Shown piece by piece: positions 39,081-45,681 of a DNA stretch of 64,000 nt. A program made the translations under genes and the position numbers. The stretch covers positions 9,202 to 73,201 of the forward strand of contig JBFXKW010000014.1 in NCBI GenBank assembly GCA_050173345.1, read 5' to 3'. Origin of the DNA: SHWC01 sp050173345. GTDB taxonomy: Bacteria > Pseudomonadota > Alphaproteobacteria > UBA828. Each line of letters starts with the position of its first letter. Positions within the stretch are counted from its first letter, which is position 1. The notes under the pieces were generated by a model. That model did not search any database and was not told the DNA's origin. It was given only the letters and a program-made list of their open reading frames with translations.

Positions 39081-39521
39081 ATGATTCGAATCCCGAAGAA
39101 AGGCAGCCCGGAGCGCGAGCGGCTGATCAAGGAGCACAAGGCCTGCATCGAATCGATGAAGGGCGTGGCCGGCTGCACCATCCTGCGCTGCAAGACGCAG
39201 GGCGACACCACCGAGGTGTCCGGCGGCATCCACGAGGACTTCGTGCTCAACCGGGTGCTCCTGCGCATGCGCGCCCAGCCGGCCAGGAACAAGCTCCTGG
39301 TGATCTGCACCAAGCTCGAGAAGGAATGGCGCATCGGCCGGGCCTCCGGCGTCCGCGGCGTGCCGCCGGTCTTCGTCACCGACAAGGTCTATAACAACGA
39401 GCAGGACCCGCAGCACGACATCTTCCTGATGCGGCTCGACGAGTTCTCCGAGACGGACGGCATGCCTGAGCATTTCCACGAAGGCTGGAAGCGGCGCAGC
39501 GACAACTGGGCCACCACCTGA
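39081..39521 (+). CDS. dmfA1: N,N-dimethylformamidase small (alpha) subunit
   Basis: Small subunit (146 aa) of dimethylformamidase, which hydrolyses DMF to dimethylamine and formate. It starts MIRIPKKGSPERERLIKEH after GGGAGGAA. The length, the position directly before the large subunit, and sequences such as KTQGDTTEVSGGIHEDFVLNRVLLR and SETDGMPEHFHEGW agree with the known DmfA1 subunit (about 130 residues in Paracoccus/Alcaligenes enzymes). No signal peptide; cytoplasmic. Recognition rests on overall resemblance and on the unambiguous neighbour. Confidence 0.85.
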   Translation: MIRIPKKGSPERERLIKEHKACIESMKGVAGCTILRCKTQGDTTEVSGGIHEDFVLNRVLLRMRAQPARNKLLVICTKLEKEWRIGRASGVRGVPPVFVTDKVYNNEQDPQHDIFLMRLDEFSETDGMPEHFHEGWKRRSDNWATT

Positions 39522-39561
39522 CACGGGCGCGCCGCAGCGCCACGCACACGCCGCGCCCGTG
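39522..39561 (+). other. Stem-loop between dmfA1 and dmfA2
   Basis: CACGGGCGCG / CGCGCCCGTG, a 10-bp perfect stem with a 20-base loop, starts directly after the dmfA1 stop. It could influence subunit stoichiometry or message stability. Confidence 0.55.
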
Positions 39562-39635
39562 AGTGCGCGGCATCGGAGGAAACAGACGCGATAGCGGGGG
39601 GCAAAGCCCGGCTCGCGGGACGAGGGAGACGAGCG

Positions 39636-42035
39636 ATGGCTTGGATGAGGTTGACGGGCTACGCCGACAAGTTCGGCGTGCATCCCGGCGATAAGATCAA
39701 GTTCCACGTGAACTGCGACGGGCCTAAGAACTACGACGTCCAGATCATGCGGATGGTGAACGGCGACACCAACCCGCGCGGGCCGGGGCTGGTCGAGAAG
39801 CCGGTCAAGGCGGCATGCAACGGCAGCAAGCCGGGCCGGCGCCAGGTGATCTATTCGGGCTCCTATGGCTGCCACAAGGACGAGCCCGAGTTCCGCGTCG
39901 ACAGCTTCACGCTGCAAGGCTGGATCTGGCCGACCACGCCGAAGACGCATCCGAAATACTGGAAGCACGGTGCGCAAGGGCTGATGGCCAAATGGTCGAA
40001 GAACCGCGGCTATGGCCTCTTCATCAACGAGGAGGGCTGCCTCGAGCTGCGCATCAACGAGCAGAAGGTCGCCACGGGTGCGCCGATCCGCGACCATGCC
40101 TGGCACTTCGTCGCCGCCAGCTTCGACGCCAAGACCGGCGAGGCGATCCTCTATCACGAGCCGCAGATCGTCTATGCGCTCGATCCCGAGATCAAGCCGG
40201 TCAAGAAGAAGCTCGCCGGCGTCAAGATCAAGCACGACGATATCCCGTTCACGGTCGCCTGCCATGTTGACCGCAAGGATTCGGGCCCGGAGGCGCAGGC
40301 CTCGGTGCCAGCGGGCGTCGTGATGGGCGGCCCCTATAACGGCAAGATCGACAGCCCGAGGCTGTGCAATCGGGCGCTTTCGCGGCTCGAGATCGAGACC
40401 ATGAAGCTCGGCGCGCAGCGCGGCCTGAGCGAGCGCCGCCATGCCGGCCCGACCGGCGAGCTCGCCACCGCGGTGGTCGCCGCGTGGGACTTCTCGGCCG
40501 GCATCAACACCGCGATCGGGCACGACAAGGGGCCGTACCGCTACGACCTGACCATCGTCAACTGCCCGACCCGCGCCATGACCGGCTACAACTTCACCGG
40601 CCACAATTTCGATTGGAAGCACGCGCCGCACGAATACGGCGCGATCCACTTCCACGACGACGACGTGGACGATGCGCGCTGGGCGGTCTCCTTCGAGTGG
40701 GACGTGCCCGAGGACACCAAGAGCGACTGCTACGCCGCCAAGCTCACCACCAAGGAAGGCGACGAGGACTATATCCCGTTCTTCGTGACGCCGCGGGTCG
40801 GCGAGGAGCAGTCCAAGATCGCGGTGATCATCCCCACCATCTCGTATATGGCCTACGCCAACGAGCATCTCGCCAACAATGCCGGCGGCGCGGAGCTGCT
40901 CGTCTATCGCGTGCCGATCATGCAGCACCAGAACATGTTCCTGGCCGAGCACCGGGAATATGGCGGCTCGATCTACGACACGCACACCGACGGCTCGGGC
41001 CTCTGCCTGTCGTCGCGGCTGCGCCCGATCCTCTCGGTCCGGCCCAAGTACGACCACTTCCTGACGCAGGCGCCCTGGCAGTATCCGGCCGACCTGCACC
41101 TGATCTGCTGGCTCAACCAGCTGGGCTACAAGTACGACGTGATCACCGACGAGGACATCCACTATGACGGCCTCGCGCGGATCAAGAACTACAACGTGCT
41201 GATCACCGGCTCGCACCCCGAGCACAATTCGGGTCCCGAGCTGGATGCGCTGCACGACTACACGCAAGCCGGCGGCCGGCTGATGTACATGGGCGCGGAC
41301 GGCTGGTACTGGGTGCACTCCTATCACCCGGCCTATGAGCATCTTGGCCGCGGCGTGATCACCGAGATGCGGCGCTGCGAATCCGGCATCCGCACCTGGC
41401 GCGCCGATCCTGGCGAGTATTACCACCAGGGCACCGGCGAGCTCGGCGGCATGTGGCGCTATCGCGGCCGCTATCTGCACACGGTCGCCGGCACTGGCAT
41501 GTCGTCGGAAGGCTTCGACATCTCGTCCTACTATTCGCGCACGCCCGAATCGAACGACCCGCGCGTCGCCTGGGCGTTCGAGGGCATCGGCTATGACGAG
41601 AAGATCGGCAATTTCGGCTTCGTCGGCGGCGGCGCTGCCGGCACCGAGCTCGACATCGTCGACACCATGCTGGGCTCGCCGCCGCATACCCTCGTGGTTG
41701 CGACCTCGGCGGGCCGGCATACCGAGGCCTATCTGCTGGTCATGGAGGATTACGGCTTCAACCAGCAGGGCCTCGACGGCACCCAGCATCCGCGCGTCCG
41801 CTCGGACATCGCCTATCACGAGACGCCGAACGGCGGCGGCTGCTTCGCCTTCTCCTCGATCGCGTTCTGCGGCTCGCTGCCTTGGAACGGTGGCAAGAAC
41901 AACATCTCCAAGCTGGTCGGCAACGTGCTCAACCGCTTCATGCAGGATGGGCCGCTGCCGCCGCCGCCGAAGAGCGCGTTCAAGCATCGCGGCCGCGCAG
42001 ACTACGATCCGCCGCTCAACAAGAAGCGGAAGTAG
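39636..42035 (+). CDS. dmfA2: N,N-dimethylformamidase large (beta) subunit
   Basis: Catalytic subunit (799 aa; known enzymes about 760). Layout: N-terminal beta domain (1-85), a LamG/concanavalin-like domain (about 85-260) with FTLQGWIWPT and HAWHFVAASFDAKTGE, then the C-terminal domain (from about 300) resembling a glutamine-amidotransferase/ThuA-like fold with YNVLITGSHPEHNSGPEL and GGRLMYMGADGWYW. The Paracoccus enzyme uses a mononuclear iron held by two tyrosines and a glutamate; Tyr407 (SYMAYANEH), Tyr447 (GGSIYDTHTDG) and Glu529 (SHPEH) lie at matching spacing and are my candidates. The C-terminus is Lys/Arg-rich. A strong hairpin follows. Confidence 0.92.
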   Translation: MAWMRLTGYADKFGVHPGDKIKFHVNCDGPKNYDVQIMRMVNGDTNPRGPGLVEKPVKAACNGSKPGRRQVIYSGSYGCHKDEPEFRVDSFTLQGWIWPTTPKTHPKYWKHGAQGLMAKWSKNRGYGLFINEEGCLELRINEQKVATGAPIRDHAWHFVAASFDAKTGEAILYHEPQIVYALDPEIKPVKKKLAGVKIKHDDIPFTVACHVDRKDSGPEAQASVPAGVVMGGPYNGKIDSPRLCNRALSRLEIETMKLGAQRGLSERRHAGPTGELATAVVAAWDFSAGINTAIGHDKGPYRYDLTIVNCPTRAMTGYNFTGHNFDWKHAPHEYGAIHFHDDDVDDARWAVSFEWDVPEDTKSDCYAAKLTTKEGDEDYIPFFVTPRVGEEQSKIAVIIPTISYMAYANEHLANNAGGAELLVYRVPIMQHQNMFLAEHREYGGSIYDTHTDGSGLCLSSRLRPILSVRPKYDHFLTQAPWQYPADLHLICWLNQLGYKYDVITDEDIHYDGLARIKNYNVLITGSHPEHNSGPELDALHDYTQAGGRLMYMGADGWYWVHSYHPAYEHLGRGVITEMRRCESGIRTWRADPGEYYHQGTGELGGMWRYRGRYLHTVAGTGMSSEGFDISSYYSRTPESNDPRVAWAFEGIGYDEKIGNFGFVGGGAAGTELDIVDTMLGSPPHTLVVATSAGRHTEAYLLVMEDYGFNQQGLDGTQHPRVRSDIAYHETPNGGGCFAFSSIAFCGSLPWNGGKNNISKLVGNVLNRFMQDGPLPPPPKSAFKHRGRADYDPPLNKKRK

Positions 42036-42062
42036 GCGCTGCGCGACGCGATATCGGCACCA

Positions 42063-42109
42063 GGCCTGGCGGCGCCGTCCGACCCTCGACGGATCGGCGC
42101 CGCCAGGCC
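42063..42109 (+). other. Long stem-loop between dmfA2 and the Rieske-like gene
   Basis: Perfect 15-bp inverted repeat GGCCTGGCGGCGCCG / CGGCGCCGCCAGGCC, with an inner TCCG/CGGA pairing. It ends 13 bases before the next ATG and overlaps its ribosome-site region (GGGAGCGTGCAGC). No T-run. It may attenuate or translationally restrain the downstream genes, or protect dmfA2 mRNA. Confidence 0.7.
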
Positions 42110-42122
42110 GGGAGCGTGCAGC

Positions 42123-43355
42123 ATGTTGGTGCATCCGGAGCTCGGCTATTACGACGAGCGTGAAGACCTGACGGCGGCGAAGCTCTACGCGCCGAGCCGG
42201 CTCGCCTTCGGCCGCGCGCGCGCGCTGCCGCCGGTCGCCTTCCGCTCCAAGGTGTTCGCCGACCTCGAGGACGAGAAGCTGTGGACGCGCGCCTGGATCT
42301 TCGTCGGCGGGCTCGACCAGATCCCGGCGCAGGGCGACATGCTGCCCTATACGGTCGGCCATCACGGCGTCCATGTGCAGAGGGACGCCGCGGGCCGCCT
42401 GATCGGCCGCTTCAACAAGGCGCAGCATGGCGGCTGCCGCGCCGTGCCGCTGCAATGCCAGACCGGCATCAAGACCCGCTGCTCGTTCACCTCCTGCGGC
42501 CACAGCCGCGACCGCGACGCGATCCCGGCCGACGAGCTCGGCGAGGGCACGCCGCAGATGCGCCAGTATCTCGGCGAGCAGCCGGAGCGGCTGCTGCCGG
42601 TCAGGGTCGAATGTTTCGGCCCGCTGGTGCACGTCAACCTGGACCACGCCGCGCCCGGTCTCGATGCCCAGCTCGGCGCGCTGCGCCCGCTGCTCGCGCC
42701 CTATCTCGACGGCGGGCCGAGGGGCGTCGCCGGCTTCTGGGTCGAGCATGGCTGCAACTGGAAGCTCGCCGGCAAGGCGTTCCTCGACCATGCCGGCGTG
42801 CCGGGGGGCGAGGCCGGCGGCGGGCGCGGCAGGGCATCGAGCAAGCCTGCCGCGGCCGAGATCGCGCAGCACACCACGCGGAGGGTCGCCCTGCCGGCAA
42901 GCTATGGCGGCGCGCTGCCGGCCTTCGCCGGGCTCGACAAAAAGGGCCGCGCCGAGGCGCGCCTGATCTGGGCGTTTCCCAACCTGCTGATCGCCGCGCT
43001 GCCCGACCATGTCGTCACCATCGGCATCCAGCCGACCGCCTTCACCACGACGCTCCATCGCGTGCGGCTCTATCTGAGCCCGAAGGCGCGGGGAATCGGG
43101 GCCGAGCATCCCGAGGTCGTTCGCCTGCTCGCCTTCTGGCGCGAGACCATTGCGCGCGGCGCGGAGCGGGCGGCGGCCGAGCAGCGCGAGGCCGAGCGCT
43201 GGGGCACGCCGTCTTGGCCGGAGACCGCTGGCAAGCCGCGCCCGGTCGAGGCGAGCGAGCACGGCTATCGCTTCCAGCGCTATCTGGTCGACCGCCTGCT
43301 CGCCGAGCACGACTATTACTGGGCCGGCCCGCTCACCGACGCGCGGCTGCGCTGA
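42123..43355 (+). CDS. Rieske-oxygenase-fold protein lacking normal iron ligands
   Basis: A 410-aa protein with the overall plan of a Rieske non-haem iron oxygenase alpha subunit: KVFADLEDEKLWTRAWIFVG near residue 43, GDMLPYTVG at 71-79, GRFNKAQH where NxCRH is expected, HGCNWKLAGKAF (209-220) for the catalytic domain, and WAFPNLLIAALPDHV (283-297). However, the first Rieske Cys is Ala100, the second-motif His is Thr123 (CSFT in place of CxYH), and the catalytic His pair is Gly225/Glu230. A new set of cysteines (105, 112, 120, 125) with His102 and His127 surrounds the Rieske loops. It is probably not a standard oxygenase. It lies 88 bases after dmfA2 on the same strand. Confidence 0.72.
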   Translation: MLVHPELGYYDEREDLTAAKLYAPSRLAFGRARALPPVAFRSKVFADLEDEKLWTRAWIFVGGLDQIPAQGDMLPYTVGHHGVHVQRDAAGRLIGRFNKAQHGGCRAVPLQCQTGIKTRCSFTSCGHSRDRDAIPADELGEGTPQMRQYLGEQPERLLPVRVECFGPLVHVNLDHAAPGLDAQLGALRPLLAPYLDGGPRGVAGFWVEHGCNWKLAGKAFLDHAGVPGGEAGGGRGRASSKPAAAEIAQHTTRRVALPASYGGALPAFAGLDKKGRAEARLIWAFPNLLIAALPDHVVTIGIQPTAFTTTLHRVRLYLSPKARGIGAEHPEVVRLLAFWRETIARGAERAAAEQREAERWGTPSWPETAGKPRPVEASEHGYRFQRYLVDRLLAEHDYYWAGPLTDARLR

Positions 43356-43363
43356 GCCGCGCC

Positions 43364-43669
43364 ATGGTCTACAGCGTGCAGCAGATCAAGTACGAGATGC
43401 TCGCCTACATCAAGGAGTTCGGCGGCGATTTCGGCGACTACTATGTCGGCATCGCGGCAGACCCCAAGGCTGAGCTGTTCAAGCGCCACAAGGTGAGCCA
43501 GAAGAAGGATCCCTGGCTCTACAAGCAGGCGCTCACCTTCCACGCCGCGCGCACCGTGCAGCGCTACTTCATCGAGCGGCTCGGCACCGACGGCGAGCCG
43601 GTGATGCGCGGCGACGAGGACACCGACTGCGTCTACATCTACAAGAAGAGCGAGCGGACCAGGCCATGA
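43364..43669 (+). CDS. Small conserved protein, GIY-YIG-like, 101 aa
   Basis: A soluble protein starting MVYSVQQIKYEMLAYIKEFG eight bases after the Rieske-like gene and overlapping the next ATG by four bases. The segments GDYYVGIAADPKAELFKRH, YKQALTFHAARTVQRYFIERLG and CVYIYKK resemble the small YVGI...H...AR.VE.YF...Y.Y proteins related to the GIY-YIG nuclease fold. The expected family Glu next to Val in the ARxVE segment is Gln here (ARTVQRYF), so nuclease activity is doubtful. Its place in a metabolic operon is unexpected. The assignment is by pattern memory only. Confidence 0.6.
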   Translation: MVYSVQQIKYEMLAYIKEFGGDFGDYYVGIAADPKAELFKRHKVSQKKDPWLYKQALTFHAARTVQRYFIERLGTDGEPVMRGDEDTDCVYIYKKSERTRP

Positions 43670-44403
43670 GCTCGAAGCGGAAGCAGCCGGCCAGCGGCAA
43701 GCGCGCGAGCACGCCGAGCGCAACGGCGGCGGGCGCCACGGTCGATGACGGCTACGCGCTCTACATGCGCCGCGATTTCGAGGGCGCGCGCGCGATCTGG
43801 CTCGAGCTTGCCGAGGCGGGGGACGCCATGGCGCAGGCCTGGATGGGCTCGCTCTATGCGAACGGCGAGGGCGTGCCGGTCGACGATGCCAAGGCGTTTT
43901 CCTGGTATCTGCGCTCGGCCGAGGCCGGCAACCCGCAGGCCCAGGCAAATGTCGGCACCTTCTACATCATGGGCAAGGGCGTCGCGCGCGACGACGCCGA
44001 GGCGATCCGCTGGCTGGAGGCGGCGGCGGCGCAGAACGACGCCAACGCGCAGTTCAACCTCGCCGTGCTGTGCACCAAGGGCCAGGGCGTCAAGGAGGAT
44101 AAGGCGCGTGCGGCCGCGCTCTACCGGGCGGCCGCCGAGCGCGGCCACTATCCCTCGCAGGCCCGGCTCGGCCATGCCTATGCCAACGGCATCGGCGTCG
44201 AGAAGAGCCGGGTCGAGGCCTTCGTCTGGCTCTCGCTCGCCGGCCAGCACGGCATCGGCACCGCGCTCCAGGAGCTCGACGCGCTGGTCAAGCTGATGTC
44301 GATCGAGGAGAAGCAGCAGGCGCTGGCCGCCTTCGAGAAGCTGCGCGCGCAAACCAAGGACGCCGTCGGCCCGACCCGGCTCGACATCAAGCTCGGGACG
44401 TGA
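43666..44403 (+). CDS. Sel1-repeat (SEL1/TPR-like) protein
   Basis: A 245-aa soluble protein with at least four Sel1-like repeats: AWMGSLYANGEGVPVDDAKA, NVGTFYIMGKGVARDDAEA, NLAVLCTKGQGVKEDKARA and RLGHAYANGIGVEKSRVEA, each about 36 residues. The N-terminus (1-25) is Ser/Lys/Ala-rich and disordered; there is no signal peptide. Sel1 proteins are protein-interaction scaffolds. Its ATG lies in the stop of the preceding small gene, so it is probably the last gene of the dmf operon. Confidence 0.85.
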   Translation: MSSKRKQPASGKRASTPSATAAGATVDDGYALYMRRDFEGARAIWLELAEAGDAMAQAWMGSLYANGEGVPVDDAKAFSWYLRSAEAGNPQAQANVGTFYIMGKGVARDDAEAIRWLEAAAAQNDANAQFNLAVLCTKGQGVKEDKARAAALYRAAAERGHYPSQARLGHAYANGIGVEKSRVEAFVWLSLAGQHGIGTALQELDALVKLMSIEEKQQALAAFEKLRAQTKDAVGPTRLDIKLGT

Positions 44404-44465
44404 GCCGCCTGGTCCTGCCCGCTTCCTTTCTTCGCCATTTCTTCCTTCGTCGTTTCCTCTCTCTT

Positions 44466-44496
44466 CGTCATTGCCGGGCTTGACCCGGCAATGACG
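44466..44496. repeat. Dispersed palindromic repeat, CGTCATTGCCGGG type
   Basis: Perfect 13-bp inverted repeat CGTCATTGCCGGG / CCCGGCAATGACG with loop CTTGA, between the Sel1 gene and a convergent gene. The same core occurs in inverted orientation about 1.1 kb to the right. It may double as a transcription terminator for both genes. Confidence 0.75.
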
Positions 44497-44515
44497 ACTG
44501 GAGGGTATGCCGGCC

Positions 44516-45037
44516 TCAGTGCGCGATTGGCTTGCACGTCATCGTGCGGATCAGGCCGGTCTTGTCGCTGAGTTCGACCGTGACCTTGCGGTCCTCCATG
44601 CCGTTCCAGAACTTTTCGGAGACCGGGCAGAACGTGCCGTTCTGCACGTCTTCGAGCGGCGCGGCCTGGCCGTAGCGCCGGTCCTGCGGCGGCGGCGAGA
44701 AGCCGATGCGCACGGTGCCGGCGCGCTCGTCCGGCGCCGCGCTGCCGATCACCACCCAGCCGAGCGGCAGCTCGTGCGAGCGGTAGTATTCCTTGAGCCG
44801 GCCGGCGAGCGTCGCGGGTTCGAGCGAGGCGGAAGGCGTCTCGGCGGGTTGCTCCGCCGGCCCGGTCGCCGCCTGCTGCTGGCGGGCGAACTCCCGCTGC
44901 GTCTCGTAGACCACGATGATGACGAAGACGAGCAGGCAGAAGCCGATCATGATCCAGAGGCCGCGCCGCTTCCGGCGCGAAGGCAGCGGCGCCTCGGCCT
45001 TGCCGGTCCGCCGCTTTGCGGGCGCGCGCCCGGTCAT
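44516..45037 (-). CDS. Hypothetical membrane-anchored protein, 173 aa
   Basis: A basic cytoplasmic N-terminus (MTGRAPAKRRTGKAEAPLPS, then RRKRR) is followed by one membrane helix (about 27-44, LWIMIGFCLLVFVIIVVY), a Gln/Ala/Pro-rich linker (about 48-75) and a periplasmic domain with GWVVIGSAAPDERAGTVRIG and a cysteine near each end (FCPVS, MTCKP) that could form a disulfide. I do not recognise the family. It diverges from a Lys-rich protein gene across about 60 bases. Confidence 0.7.
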   Translation of the reverse strand: MTGRAPAKRRTGKAEAPLPSRRKRRGLWIMIGFCLLVFVIIVVYETQREFARQQQAATGPAEQPAETPSASLEPATLAGRLKEYYRSHELPLGWVVIGSAAPDERAGTVRIGFSPPPQDRRYGQAAPLEDVQNGTFCPVSEKFWNGMEDRKVTVELSDKTGLIRTMTCKPIAH

Positions 45038-45099
45038 TAGAATGTCCCGCGCGTCATAGCCCGAGTATAAGGGATCGGCCGGGCAGGGGGAGCGCCACG

Positions 45100-45489
45100 A
45101 TGGACGAGATGCCGAGACGGCTCCGCGAGGAGCTCGAACAGCGCGACGACACCATCCTCGCGCTCGAAATGCTGGTGGTCGACCAGGCGTCGCGTCTGCT
45201 CGCGCTCGAATCGCTGGTGCTCGAGGCGATGGCGGGGCGCGATGTCAGCGCCGCCGCGGTGCGCCGCCGGGTCGCCGAGGCGGCCGAACGCTTCCGCGCC
45301 AGCTTCGAGCGCATCGAGGGTTTCGCCGAGCGCAGCCAGCGCATCGCGCTCGAACTGATCGGCGCCTCCGCCGGCCCGGCTCACCCCGCCAAGGCGAAGG
45401 CCAAGCCCAAAGCAAAGGCGAAGGCAAAATCCGCCAAGAAGTCGAAGCCGGCGAAGAAGTCAAAACCGGCAAAGAAGCCGCGCCGCTGA
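45100..45489 (+). CDS. Hypothetical protein with coiled coil and histone-H1-like Lys/Ala tail
   Basis: 129 aa. The first 90 residues are helical with a leucine-rich heptad-like stretch (DTILALEMLVVDQASRLLAL) and ERFRASFERIEGFAERSQR. The C-terminal 35 residues are a low-complexity Lys/Ala/Pro tract (AKAKPKAKAKAK, KSAKKSKPAKKSKPAKK), resembling bacterial histone-H1-like tails that bind nucleic acid. The ATG has GGGGGAGCG upstream. No homologue is recognised; a DNA- or RNA-associated role is inference from composition. Confidence 0.72.
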   Translation: MDEMPRRLREELEQRDDTILALEMLVVDQASRLLALESLVLEAMAGRDVSAAAVRRRVAEAAERFRASFERIEGFAERSQRIALELIGASAGPAHPAKAKAKPKAKAKAKSAKKSKPAKKSKPAKKPRR

Positions 45490-45512
45490 GCCTCCGGCCT
45501 CCCTCTGTCGTC

Positions 45513-45589
45513 ATGCCCCGACTTGATCGGGGCATCCATGGCTGCAGCGAGTCTGTTGCCCGATGGATTGCCGGGTCAAGCCCGGCAAT
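45513..45589. repeat. Two dispersed palindromic repeats
   Basis: ATGCCCCGA-CTTGA-TCGGGGCAT (45513-45535) and ATTGCCGGG-TCAAG-CCCGGCAAT (45567-45589). The second is the same element as at 44466 but inverted. They lie downstream of the Lys-rich gene and downstream of the convergent hyuB. Confidence 0.75.
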
Positions 45590-45681
45590 GACGATTTAGC
45601 GTTGCGCTATTATCCGAACCGCGACAAACCCGCCGCAGGGCACGACGAAGAGCGAGGCATGACGAAGAATAGAGCCGTGAC

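Noticed and set aside
39006..43310. A 1434-codon open frame on the minus strand covering the whole dmf cluster
   Set aside because: It is antisense to well-recognised dmfA1, dmfA2 and the Rieske-like gene; high third-base G+C leaves this antisense frame free of stops, and its sequence shows no domain.
42123..43355. The Rieske-like gene as a decaying pseudogene
   Set aside because: The frame is intact over 410 codons with normal codon bias, the fold-defining motifs remain, and the changes are concentrated at ligand positions together with new cysteines, which argues for selection rather than decay.
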